Shown one piece after another: positions 36,501 through 47,232 of a stretch of DNA of 64,000 nt. This DNA is from Escallonia rubra. Lineage: Eukaryota; Streptophyta; Magnoliopsida; Escalloniales; Escalloniaceae. The translations under genes and the position numbers were made by a program. The notes below the pieces were generated by a model. It was not told where the DNA came from. It was given only the letters and a program-made list of their open reading frames with translations, and did no database searches. The stretch's first letter is position 1, and each line of letters opens with the position of its first letter. The DNA is taken from contig JAVXUO010002776.1 in NCBI GenBank assembly GCA_033065855.1, positions 558,001 to 622,000 of the forward strand. The letters are read 5' to 3'.

Positions 36501-37220
36501 GGCATGCCTGCCGCCGACGATGCCAGAAACCCCGAAACGTTGCCTTCTCGAGGCGGGCGCATCACGGGCCTGAATGAGGAGTGTACCTTTCAGCACCCTC
36601 TAGAAGGAGATGATGGATTAATGGTGGCTCGATCTCACCTGGCTCTCTTCAAGACCTTTGTCTGGGATTTGGATCTCCTGATCTTACAAGCCCACACTCA
36701 CTTCTCTCACCCAGACCATCTCTCAGTAATTAAGGGCTCTTTTGAGTCACTCTTTGTCAAGTCCCCTTACAGGACAAGTTTCTTGGTCAACTCAGAGTCT
36801 CTTCTAGCAAATAAGAGAGTTGCCCTGTCTCGGGTTGGTACAGGGTTCAAAACACTTGGAAAAGGGCTGGTTACATTGAATTTGAAAAAAAATTTGTTCA
36901 CAAAGAAAGTCCAAACTAGGCTTAAGGCTTTACAAAAGACAAAGAATATGGGATTAGCGGTACCGAATGAAGAGAGGAGTTTGATAGTTGTTGACAAGAT
37001 TTCGAGAACAGATCTGCGACACCTTAAACATCAGTTGCTCTTACAGTTGTTCTTGCATCCCAAGCTTGCACCGTCACCCGTTACCTTTTGCAAAAAGACT
37101 TCTGTGGCTCCTTCGCACTCTAAGCTCTTTACTTCTCTCTCTGAATTTTTCAACGATAACTACCTTTTTTCGCTTCAGGCTTCGGGGCTTGTCCTAGAAC
37201 AACCCCTATTTTCCCAATGA
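33595..37220 (+). pseudogene. LINE ORF1 (DUF4283 + CCHC), frameshifted
   Basis: The likely start ATG at 33595 (MASSSPSPQPSNRYSY) lies in a different frame from the main open stretch. A frameshift before about 33770 therefore moves into the frame that carries the DUF4283 domain (RLLIGSFCDVKSF, LTNGPWAFQGALLLLQPW, LWVRVSNIP). The zinc knuckle CYRCGCIGHTSDVC (C-x2-C-x4-H-x4-C) follows near 34297-34338. A long Pro/Ser-rich tail extends to 36455, and a further frame (36504-37220) carries the C terminus. The TGA at 37218-37220 overlaps the ORF2 ATG as ATGA. DUF4283/CCHC proteins are nucleic-acid-binding ORF1 products of plant LINEs. At about 1200 codons it is long for the class. Confidence 0.8.
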
Positions 37221-40200
37221 AAACTCTTAGCTGGAACTGTAGGGGGCTGGGTCAACCCCGGATAGTTCGTATAGCCAAACATCTGATCCGCAGATTCCAA
37301 CCCGATATAATTTTTCTTCAAGAAACTAAGATGGCTATAAGCAAAGTGGCTTCTTACTTTGGTAAGGCTGGTTTTACCCAGTTTATAGGTGTCGACCCCA
37401 TTGGAACCAAATGAGGACTCTGGGTAGGTTGGCAATCTCCTCTCTCTGGCACCCTTATTTCCTCCTCCAGTCATCTTCTCCTCATTACCTTCACTTTAAA
37501 TACTGAAACTTGGACTTCGGGTTTCGTGTATGGACATCCTGTGGTCGAGCACCGTCAAGCGACGTGGGAAGCTATTGGCCTTTTGTTAAAACAGGTTCAT
37601 CATTTCAACCAAGTTCTGATACCCGAGGAGAAAACCGGCAAACATCGTCTTATCTTTCCAGGTCATCATCATCTTCAGTGGTTGGTTCAGACTCTAGGAT
37701 TAGTATAGGTAGATTGGCGGGGCCCCACCTTTACTTGGACCAATGGGCGTTCAGATCAAGACTGCACCTATGAAAAAATTAACCGTTGTTTTTCCAACAT
37801 CTATTGGTTTCTTCTTTATTCCTCTGCTCTGGTTCACAATCTCGGTATTCAAGGTTCTGATCACGCACCTCTTCTTCTGGACTCTCACCCTTTTAGTAAA
37901 GGAAAACTACGACCGAAGAGATTTGAGGCTTTCTGGCTCCATCATAAAGAAGGAATTAGTCTCATTCAATCCCTGTGGAACACCGCAATTACAGGATCTC
38001 CTTTATTCTGTATTATGCGTCTTCAAAAACTCATCCTTCATAACCTTACATCTTGGAGCCAATCCTATTTTCCCAACTTAGCCTCTCAAATTCTAAGTCT
38101 CCGCCACCAGATCCCGATCACTCAAGTACTTCTTCCAGATGATTCTTCAATTCAACAAGACAAATACCTACGTGACCGACTAAATAGATTACTAGACTGT
38201 GAAGAAATTTATTGGAAACAACGATCTAAAGATACCTGGTTAGCCCTCGGTGATCGCAACACAAAATTCTTTCACGCCTCCGTCCGCATGCGTAAAGCCC
38301 GAACCAAATTCTCACACATTTTCAATGCTCACGGTCAGCTCTGCGAGACAGTCCAAGAATTACGTTCTTGTTTCCTTCAACATTTCACCTCTATTCTAGC
38401 ACCAGCTCCACCTCAACAAGCACCCAGCTCCCTTGAGTCAGTCGGGAATTTGACTGCTCATTTATCTCCTGATCAACAACTCTTCTTGGCCTCCCCTTTC
38501 ACGGCGGCCGAGGTGAAAACTGCTGTCTTCCAATTATCTCCTCTCAAATCACCAGGTCCCGATGGTTTTCCTCCCATCGTTTACCAGAAATGTTGGCATT
38601 TTATGAGTCAATCCATCACATCGGCAGTGCTTTCATTTCTCAATTCAGGTTTTTTGTTGTCAGAGGTCAACAAAACTTATATCTCTCTAATTCCCAAATC
38701 TGCTCACCCCTCTTCTCCTGGGGACTTCCGCCCGATAAGTCTATGCACTTCTTTGTACAAAATCATAGCTAAAGTTCTCGGCAACCGTCTCAAAGAAGTT
38801 CTACCTTCTCTCATCTCTCCATTTCAGAATGCTTTCACCAAAGGGCGCCACATTGTCGACAATATTCTGATAGCTCAAGAACTCTCGAATCAGATTCGTC
38901 TCAAGAAACATGGTAACTCGGCATTTGGTTCCCTCAAGATTGACATGAGCAAGGCGTTTGACCGCATAAAATGGGACTTTGTTGAAGCAGTTCTATATCA
39001 AGTAGGATTCTCTCGAACCTGGGTCAGATTACTAATGTAATGCATCTCTACGGTCTCCTTCTCTGTCTTAGTTGACGGATCTCCTACTGAATTCTTCAAA
39101 CCTACTTGCGGTTTACGCCAGGGTGATCCTCTGTCCCCTTTTCTTTTTATTCTTTGCACATAAGTTTTTTCCCAGATGCTTCTTCGTGCACAAGACTATG
39201 GGGGCGTTGTAGGCCTTAAAGTTTCCAGGCAATCTCAACCTATAAATCACCTTTTTTTCGCCGATGACTCTATTCTATTCCTCACTCTCACCCCGTTATG
39301 CTGCGAACTACTCATACTACTATTTGAACTCTACTTTCGTGACTCAGGATAGCAACTCAACACTTTTAAATCCTCTTTTTTTGTCAGCCCCAACACCCCT
39401 CCTCATCTTGCGATGTATTTTTCTCAAACCCTTAGCATTCCCCTTCAGACGTCAATGGGTATTTACTTGGGTACATCACTCGATGTCGTTACCAATCGCA
39501 AGGTATTCTTTCTTCAGTTGATTCGTCGGGTTCAACAAAGATGTGAAGGGTGGAAAAGTTTCCTTTTGAATAAAGCTGGCCGCGCTACGCTCATCAAATC
39601 AGTGCTAAGCTCTCTTCTATCTTATCACATGCAAGTCTTTCTCTTTCCAGTTAAAGTCTGCAATCAGATTGACGGTATACTCTCTCGATTCTGGTGGTTA
39701 GGCGACCCACAAACCAAAGGCATCCATTGGATTAATTGGAAAGCATTATGTGGTCCCCACTCCCGAGGAGGCTTAGGCTTCCGATCTGCTCAGCTTTTGA
39801 ATCATTGTTTATTAGCCAAAACAGGTTGGCGTTTGCTAGCGGAACCTACTACTCTTCTCTCATCTCTCCTCCGAGAAAAATATTGTCACCACACACATTT
39901 TCTTCAAGTCAAATTGACCTCTCGCGCATCTTGGGGTTGGCGAGGTATCCTAGTCGGAAGAGATGTCATTTTACAAGGATGTAAATGGTAAGTCGGAGAC
40001 GGCAGTCAGATACGCATTTGGAAGGATAATTGGCTCCCCCCGAACGCTACACTCCCTCCGTTGCACAATCTCAATATTTCATATCCAATGAGCCTTGTCT
40101 CTGATCTCATTCATGAGGGCAAATGGAACGAGAATATTATACGGAACATATTCCCGAATCACTTGGCTGAACAAATTTTGGATATCTATATCTCTCACGG

Positions 40201-41289
40201 CGGGTTTCCCGATCGTCCTTTCTGGACTTTTACGATCGATGGCTGTTCCTCCGTAAGTTCGGCCTATTATCTGCTTTACAACAAAATTAATCCGGATGCA
40301 TCACGACCTTTTGCGTCAATCCTGGCTCCCTCAGTATGGTCTCGGATCTGGAAACTTCCTATCCCTCCAAAACTACAATTCTTCATATGGTTGCTTTTAT
40401 GGAATCGATTGCCGTTACTCAGTTCTCTGGCCTAGAAAGGTATCCAATTAGATGCTCACTGTCCTCTCTGTTCTCAAGACGTTGAAACTGCGGCTCACCT
40501 ATTCTATTCGTGCAAATCTCTTCGACTGGTTTGGGCTGAGGGAGGTTTAGACATCCTAACGTCTATTCCCATCCCCTCTTTCAAAGAATGGCTAATAGCA
40601 TGGATTACACCTTCCCCAAATTCTCACGCTTCGAACCGCAGATCTCAAATATTATTCTTTACCACTCTTTGGTCTATTTGGATTTTTCGCAACGAACTTG
40701 TGTTTCGAAATTCCATCCAAATCCCAGACCCACAAACTATCCTTCCCAAATTAGCTGTCTTAACTTCTCAAATTCTCAAAAACTCACAAATATTCCATCA
40801 CCAAATCTCTTCTCCATCTCACACCCCAATCCGGGATCGTACATACCATATCTCTACATCTCTTATCCATTTTTTCTCCACTTTATCCATCTTTACTCAT
40901 ATTAGGGGAAACTCTATCGAAGATCCTCTATTCTCCCCGAATAAATGTCTTACCCCCACTTATCTATTCTTTCAAGTAACTTTTCTCAATGACACCCGCA
41001 CTGCGGTGTTAGAACTTACCGCCATAATGGAAGATGGTACTTTGAAAGGACAGTGTCAGAGCTCTTTTCTTACCATTGATCCACATGAAGCAGATGTTCT
41101 CTCTCTCATATATTCATGTCAATGGGCTTTACAGCAAGATTTATTCAATATTACTTTATATTCTAACTCGAATTTTCTCCATTCTCAGATCGCAGGACGT
41201 GAGGTTATATCAGTCAGGATGCTTCCCATCTTTTTTGATATCTACCAGACGTGTCGTCTGTTCCACAACTGCTGCATCACATCTGTATA
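37217..41289 (+). pseudogene. LINE ORF2: endonuclease, RT, RNase H-like
   Basis: Starts MKTLSWNCRGLGQPRIVR and FLQETKM, typical of the LINE endonuclease, followed by PTFTWTNGR and SDHAPLLLDSH. The RT domain shows [44 protein letters not shown] and FFADD. The thumb region (NKAGRATLIKSV, RGGLGFRSAQLLN) is followed by a zf-RVT region with CPLCSQDVETAAHLFYSC. The end (ELTAIMEDG, EADVLSLIYSCQWAL) resembles the RNase H-like domain, with the usual acidic triad not clearly intact. Stops or frameshifts occur at 37412, 37706, about 37790, 39038, about 39161, about 39348, 39989 and 40433. Not functional. Confidence 0.88.
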
Positions 41290-41561
41290 AATCATCCTCC
41301 CAACAGCTACCCAACCTTTGTTATATAGGGTAATTGTCCGTAGATGATACTGCACAGATGTATTTTGTTCACTTGCAGCCTATAGAAATAAGACAGTGAG
41401 GCAGGACGGAAGACAAGACAGGATAGGGTCTCCACTGCGACTGAGATCTTTGTTGTAACTATTTCCATCTCAGTTTTGTACATATAACTTTGTAATTTTG
41501 CTTTTGATGAAATGCAGTTCTCACTTTTAACCAAAAAAAAAAAAAAACAACAACTCAAAGA

Positions 41562-42166
41562 AGACATGTAAATTGTCATTTTCATGTAACAAATTTTGTA
41601 ACTGCTCAACACCGCTCTTAACCTCAGTCTAGTACAACTACCATCTGGACGCATCAACTCATCAGTTTAGAATTTTCCTCTTAGTGCCTAAACCTATCAG
41701 TCAAAGTCCAATCCATACATGTACGTAAAAAAAAATTATGCTAACTCTCATCTTGAAGGTGGCCTCAAAGGATTGCTTATTAACTTGCTTTGGATTAGCA
41801 GATTATCCCTAACTCATATAAATTTATTAATTCATGACAAACTTATTCTTTCACAGATGCAGCACCCTAGTCATAAGGGTAAGAACTTGGTAAAGGATAT
41901 TCATAGTCCGTTAGAAGATAATACAAGATCAGGTATTGTATAGATGACCAGATTAGGACAGCAAAGAACGTAGCAGAACAACTCTTAATTGCACAGTTAA
42001 TAGTGATAACTGCAAATCCATAGGAAATTCAGTTATCATTCCTCGACCTTTTATGTATGTTCTTCAAGTCAAACTTTCTTCTCTGGTTGTGATTTTCTGT
42101 AAACTCTAAATTACTCTGTAACTTTTGTAATCCGTGAAAAGTAGCTAGCCTAGCATGGAACATATA
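41562..42166. other. Intergenic sequence, no gene recognised
   Basis: Sequence 3' of the LINE insertion, continuous with the pre-insertion target. Only short open frames without features. Confidence 0.4.
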
Positions 42167-42174
42167 TATATATG

Positions 42175-42843
42175 CAGGGGCGGATCCAGAAAGTCTAATC
42201 GGGGGCGCTAAAAAGACATAAATTTTTTTTGATGGCTAACAAAAAAGAATGAAAAAGGTAAGTTCATCAATATTACTACTGCTAACATTTTTTGTTTGAA
42301 AGGAGGAATCAATTGTGCGTGACTTTGACTTCCCCATATATGAAAATAAGCATATTATAATTAGCGTAACTATTGAATACGTTAAATGAATAGTAAATTG
42401 CTCTATTGGTATTTTTTTCTTAACTATTGAATACGTTAATATTATAAGAATTAAACTAATGAATAGCGTAATTATTAACATAGCGTAACAATTGAATATG
42501 TTGGTACTATAATTAGCGTAACTATTGAGTTTGTTAATACTTCAAGAATTAAACTATAAACAAAAGAACTCACCTTGATCAATTCGTGTTTTCGGTAATC
42601 CAGAGATTTGGAATTTGAAGTTTGGAAGAATAAAGAATGAGAACGAAAAATATTATGATGGCCGATGACATAAAGAATAATGAATACAACAACGAACCCT
42701 AATTAATTAGTTACGATATAATGGCATTTTCGTAAAAATGTGAAATGTGAGTATTTATTATCAATAACTAATAAAAAAAAATCCAAAAAGTTGGGGGGTG
42801 CAATGCCCCCCCCCCCCCGGGTCATGCAAGACCTCCGCGCATG
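42175..42843. mobile_element. Possible non-autonomous hAT-like element
   Basis: A 669-bp AT-rich segment starts CAGGGGCGGATCCAG, like many plant hAT termini, and ends CCTCCGCGCATG. It is bounded by identical octamers, TATATATG, at 42167-42174 and 42844-42851, the size of a hAT target duplication. The terminal inverted match is weak, and the octamer lies in an AT microsatellite context, so chance cannot be excluded. No transposase. The interior repeats phrases like GCGTAACTATTGAATACGTTAA. Confidence 0.4.
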
Positions 42844-42850
42844 TATATAT

Positions 42851-42919
42851 GGGGATAACGAATATACTGCTAGCCTTAGGCAAGCTGCCTAAGGCTAGAG
42901 GATAAAACTACGTAGTTTT
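42851..42919 (+). repeat. Left terminal inverted repeat
   Basis: Begins GGGGATAACGAATATACTGC. It contains a 10-bp-arm palindrome (GCCTTAGGCA and TGCCTAAGGC with a 3-bp spacer, 42873-42895) and a second palindrome (AAAACTACGTAGTTTT, 42904-42919). It matches the right TIR with one mismatch. Confidence 0.9.
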
Positions 42920-43581
42920 ATCTCAGTCTCTCAATATCTGTTGTTACCTCTCCCGTAAATTTCTCTCTCTCGTGACAGCGTCACAGCTCCTATAGCCTTA
43001 ATCTCTCTTCCCGTCAATTCTCTCTCTCATCAGAGAACACAGCCGCCCACCGCCGGCCGGAGCCCAATCCCCGGTGCTTTTCCTCCCACCACAACATTGA
43101 GCAGCCGATATTCCAACTAAACTACATTCTCATAGTTTATCTCTCCCTCTCTCTCTCATGAGACCCCACATTGCCCGACGCCGGCCGTCAGCCTCCACAC
43201 ACCGCCCATCGCCGGCCACCGCGAAAATCACAAGTTTTTGGCGATTGGGCGAGGACCCACCGCCCCCATCATCACAAACGAACGCATTCATAACAGATTC
43301 TGTCACTGCTGCCTCGTCCAATAGCCGGCGTCAATTGTCAGCGACACACCGCCCATCGCCGGCCTCAGTAACAAAATTGCAGATTAAGGGATCTCTTCAC
43401 CCCATGTATGTGTAGTGTATGCTCTGTGAGATTCAACTATGCTAGGAGCCCACTTGCAGTTTTCATTTACATTTTTTTTTTTTTTTGGTCAAAGGTCCTT
43501 TGTATTCATTAAGCTCAAACATATACAAAAACGTTTTCAATCTATATACAGTTCTCTGATCTCTACTTTACAGTATGTACA

Positions 43582-46500
43582 TTATACTAAGAGTACTCTT
43601 TGCGTATCTAAATTCCATGCTTGACAGATCTCCAAATTTTGAGTTGTTGCATGACTTTTCTTCCAGCTCAGTGTTCTGTAATAGACCCATTGCTTGATCA
43701 TTTGCATACACCCCTCTTCTGTAGCTTCTTGCTGATTGAATATTCTAGCATTCCTCTCTTGCCAAATCCCATAGATGACCACAGCTATTAAGAGTTTACA
43801 CATTCTTGCTTTGAGACCTTTTCCCCTGAATTGAAGCAGTGAATATTGCATGAGTTGCTGCCATGTTAGCAGAGGTATGCTCATGTTCAGCTTCTTAAAA
43901 GCTTCCTTCCATATGTTCTGTGCATAAGAGCATTGCACAAATAAGTGATTATCATTTTCAGGAAATCTCCTACACATAACACATTGATCTTCAGGGATGA
44001 CATTCCATGCCTTAAGTTTTGTTTTGGTTCTCAATCCCCCTTTACATAGAAGCCACAAAATCATAGCACATCTAGGAATATGTCCTTTGAACCAGACTAG
44101 TTTACTCCAAGGAGCTATTGGAACTCTTGTTCTAAGAGCTTCCCAAGCAGTTTTAATGGTAAATTCACCATTAGAACTGAGCATCCATTTTACTTGGTCA
44201 GGATTCCTAGTATCAGGAACAGGTAGTGTAGCCAAGATACCATTTAACCTTCTAAGATCCACTGATCTGTTGGGTAACAATTTCCATGCATTGCCCTGTA
44301 TGACTTCCTTGACTTTGGCATTGATTCCCAGCCCTGAGTCATATATTATCCTTTGCCCATATTGCTGGATTATTGGTTTTTCAAGGAGCCAATTATCCAG
44401 CCACAACCATGTCAAATTCCCATCCCCCACTTTGTAATTGATAAAGTGACTACATTTCTCTCTGATCTTCAGAATTTTGCACCAAGTCCAGGACAGACAA
44501 ACTGGTGGCTTGAAAGTCCAAAGATGCCTCTGCTTAATGATGAAAATGTGGCACCACTTGACCCATAGAGAATCCTTCTTATGAGCAAGGTCCAAAAGGT
44601 GTTTACAAATGGCAGCCTTATTCCACTCCTCAACTCTTTTTAATCCCAAACCTCCTTCACTTTTTGGAATGCACAAATCTTTCCAAGCTACTTTAGCTCC
44701 TGTGCATTTAGCTTCTTTACCATGCCAAACAAAGGCTCTGATTTTCCCTTCAATCAGCTTGATGATTCTTTTAGGTAGAATGAAGATAGAGCACCAATAA
44801 ACAAATAAACTACTCAAAACAGAAATAGCTACTTGTACTCTGCCTGCATATGAAAGAACTTTAGTTGCCCAGCAAGATATCTTCTTTGTTATCTTCTCTA
44901 CAAGTACTTTGCAATCCTGGAATTGTAGCTTTGTTGATATTAATGGCACCCCAAGGTATGTAACAGGAAGACTACCAATAGGTATACCAACTAGGTCTGC
45001 CATACTTCTTGCATTTGATTCCTCCACCCCAGCAAAGAAAATAGAACTTTTATTAAGGTTGGGCCTTAGCCCAGATAAGTGCTCAAAATCCTCTAGAGCT
45101 GATTTGATAAGTCTAAGTGTACTTGGTTGAGCTTGAGCCAAGAGAAACAAATCATCTGCAAAGCTTAGGTGGTGAATCTGAAGCTCTTTGCATTTAGGAT
45201 GGTAGACAAAATCTCTATCCAGGGCATAGCTGCTCATAATTCCAGAGAAGGTTTCCATAACCAACCAGAAAAGGTAGGGAGAGATAGGGTCTCCTTGCCT
45301 TAGACCCTTTGAGCTGCTAAAAAAACCTTCCACATTACCATTTAGGCTAATAGAGAATTTTGCAGTGCATACACACTGCATGATCCACTGAACAAATTTA
45401 GGAGGGAACATCATAATTTCCATTACTTTCCTTAAAAAATCCCACCCCACTGAGTCATATGCCTTTTGAAGATCCACCTTCATCACACATCTAGGAGCAC
45501 CTCCTGCCTTGTGGTAATTCTTAACCAATTCTTGCATGAGGAGTATATTATCAGCAATAGATCTCTTGGCCACAAAAGCTGACTGCTGTTTACTAATCAA
45601 CTGTGGCAAGACTTGTCTAATTCTTGCACAAAGTATCTTAGAGACACACTTATAAATGACATTACAACATGCTATAGGCCTAAAATCCTTCATAGTGTTT
45701 GGACAAGGTATTTTAGGTACCAAAGAGAGGGTAGTGCTATTGAAAAACTTGATACCTTTGTTGGAGTTAAGCATTTCCAGCACAGCAGCAGTTACTTCTT
45801 TGCCTACCATACTCCAATTTTGCTGATAAAACTCAGCAGTATAACCATCTGGACCAGGTGCTCTATTGGCTTTGAAGGAGAAGATAGCTTCTTTGACCTC
45901 CTTCTCAGTGACAGGTTTTATAAGCATAGCCTGCTCATCAATTGTCAGCTGTTTGTGGATCACTTGCTGCAGTCGTTCTCTTGTTTGTTGCCTACTAGGC
46001 ACAGGACAGCCTAGAAAGTCAGAGAAGTGTTTGATAGCCTGTTGATGAACCTCTTTCCCCCCTTGGATTAATGTTCCATTCTCTGTGTTAATGGCAAGGA
46101 TTCTATTATGAACCCTATGTATTTGCATTTTCCTATAGAAATACATAGTGTTACTGTCCCCGAGGCTTAAATCTTTGACTCTTGCTTTTTGCATATAAAA
46201 TGCCTCCTCATCTTGTACCATTTCATAATATTTGCTTTGTAATTCCCTTACTTGTTGCATCAGATCTGTCCTTGCATGTTCTAAAACTTGAGTTTGCATC
46301 TCCTGTAATGCTTTAAGTGCCTCAGCAGTTCTAGCAGATATATTACTATATGCTTCCTTGTTCAAGCTTCTTAGAGCAGGTTTCAACTTTTGCAGTTTTG
46401 ATTTTAGCTGATGACATGCATCTCCAGTTGTTCTGTCTTTCCATACATTTCCCAATATCTGCTGAAAACATCTATGTCTCATCCAGTAGTTAAAAAATTT

Positions 46501-47232
46501 GAATGGCCTTTTCCCTACATAATTCTCCTGCTGAGTATTAATTACTAGTAGTGCATGGTCTGATAAAGCAGGAGCCACTGTTTCTATCTGTGTATTTGGA
46601 TAGAGTTTCATCCATTCCTCATTTTGAAAGGTCCTATCCAATCTGCACATAATGAGATCTTCCTCTCTATTATTGCACCATGTGTAATGTACTCCCACTG
46701 TAGGCACATCTTCTAGTTGATTAGCATACACACAATCATTGAATTCACTACTATCCCTGGTATTTAGTCCATTCCCTCCACTTTTCTCATTTTCAAATCT
46801 GACAACATTAAAATCCCCACTTATGATCCAAGGTTGCTGTCCAATGGCTCTTGCATCTTGTGTTATTTGATGCCACAATTTCCTTCTTTTCTCACCCTTG
46901 TTATTGGCATAGACAAAAGTTAGGTAAAAGGTTCTATCATTTTCTTTTACCTTCCCTGTAATATGCTGGCTTGATCTATTGAGAATTTCAACTTGCATAT
47001 CCTTGCTATTCCAGCCCATCCAAATTCTTGATACACCTTTTTGGTTTAGACAATATTCAAATTTCCATTGCTTGCCCCATTTCTTGATTATTTTCTGAAT
47101 ATTTCCTTCCCTCACTCTTGTTTCTAATAACCCTATTATTGCAGGGCTCCTTTGTTTCACCATTTTCTTGATTTCAGCTTGCCTCACAGGGTTATTGAAC
47201 CCTCTTATATTCCAGCTAGTGATCACTGTCAT
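43582..47232 (-). CDS. LINE ORF2 protein: endonuclease and RT
   Basis: An open frame of 1216 aa from the ATG at 47232 (MTVITSWNIRGFNNP). An upstream ATG at 47418 in the same frame gives a 62-residue extension unlike any endonuclease, so it is rejected as the start. The EEP endonuclease motifs are complete: WNIRG, LLETR, SGDFN near residue 140, CRLDR, and SDHALL near 224. The reverse transcriptase has APGPDGYTAEFY near 460, FRPIACCNVIYK, DLQKAYDSV, LRQGDPISP, and the catalytic FADD near 690. A zf-RVT region (CVMCRRFPENDNHLFVQC) lies near 1087. The protein nicks target DNA and primes reverse transcription of its own RNA. Its start overlaps the ORF1 end by 17 nt, suggesting coupled translation. 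Confidence 0.95.
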   Translation of the reverse strand: MTVITSWNIRGFNNPVRQAEIKKMVKQRSPAIIGLLETRVREGNIQKIIKKWGKQWKFEYCLNQKGVSRIWMGWNSKDMQVEILNRSSQHITGKVKENDRTFYLTFVYANNKGEKRRKLWHQITQDARAIGQQPWIISGDFNVVRFENEKSGGNGLNTRDSSEFNDCVYANQLEDVPTVGVHYTWCNNREEDLIMCRLDRTFQNEEWMKLYPNTQIETVAPALSDHALLVINTQQENYVGKRPFKFFNYWMRHRCFQQILGNVWKDRTTGDACHQLKSKLQKLKPALRSLNKEAYSNISARTAEALKALQEMQTQVLEHARTDLMQQVRELQSKYYEMVQDEEAFYMQKARVKDLSLGDSNTMYFYRKMQIHRVHNRILAINTENGTLIQGGKEVHQQAIKHFSDFLGCPVPSRQQTRERLQQVIHKQLTIDEQAMLIKPVTEKEVKEAIFSFKANRAPGPDGYTAEFYQQNWSMVGKEVTAAVLEMLNSNKGIKFFNSTTLSLVPKIPCPNTMKDFRPIACCNVIYKCVSKILCARIRQVLPQLISKQQSAFVAKRSIADNILLMQELVKNYHKAGGAPRCVMKVDLQKAYDSVGWDFLRKVMEIMMFPPKFVQWIMQCVCTAKFSISLNGNVEGFFSSSKGLRQGDPISPYLFWLVMETFSGIMSSYALDRDFVYHPKCKELQIHHLSFADDLFLLAQAQPSTLRLIKSALEDFEHLSGLRPNLNKSSIFFAGVEESNARSMADLVGIPIGSLPVTYLGVPLISTKLQFQDCKVLVEKITKKISCWATKVLSYAGRVQVAISVLSSLFVYWCSIFILPKRIIKLIEGKIRAFVWHGKEAKCTGAKVAWKDLCIPKSEGGLGLKRVEEWNKAAICKHLLDLAHKKDSLWVKWCHIFIIKQRHLWTFKPPVCLSWTWCKILKIREKCSHFINYKVGDGNLTWLWLDNWLLEKPIIQQYGQRIIYDSGLGINAKVKEVIQGNAWKLLPNRSVDLRRLNGILATLPVPDTRNPDQVKWMLSSNGEFTIKTAWEALRTRVPIAPWSKLVWFKGHIPRCAMILWLLCKGGLRTKTKLKAWNVIPEDQCVMCRRFPENDNHLFVQCSYAQNIWKEAFKKLNMSIPLLTWQQLMQYSLLQFRGKGLKARMCKLLIAVVIYGIWQERNARIFNQQEATEEGCMQMIKQWVYYRTLSWKKSHATTQNLEICQAWNLDTQRVLLV

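Larger units (their letters stand above)
33286..41544 (+). mobile_element. Full-length LINE (RNase-H type), decayed
   Basis: A perfect 17-bp target duplication, AACAACAACTCAAAGAA, lies at 33269-33285 and again at 41545-41561, directly after an A-run. This fixes a full-length 8.26 kb insertion. The order is a 5' UTR of about 310 bp, ORF1 (33595-37220) with DUF4283 and a CCHC knuckle, and ORF2 (37217-41289) with endonuclease, reverse transcriptase, zf-RVT region and an RNase H-like C terminus, then the poly(A). Both ORFs carry stops or frameshifts, so the copy is inactive. It belongs to the same family as the fragments at 6.2-11.0 kb. Confidence 0.92.
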
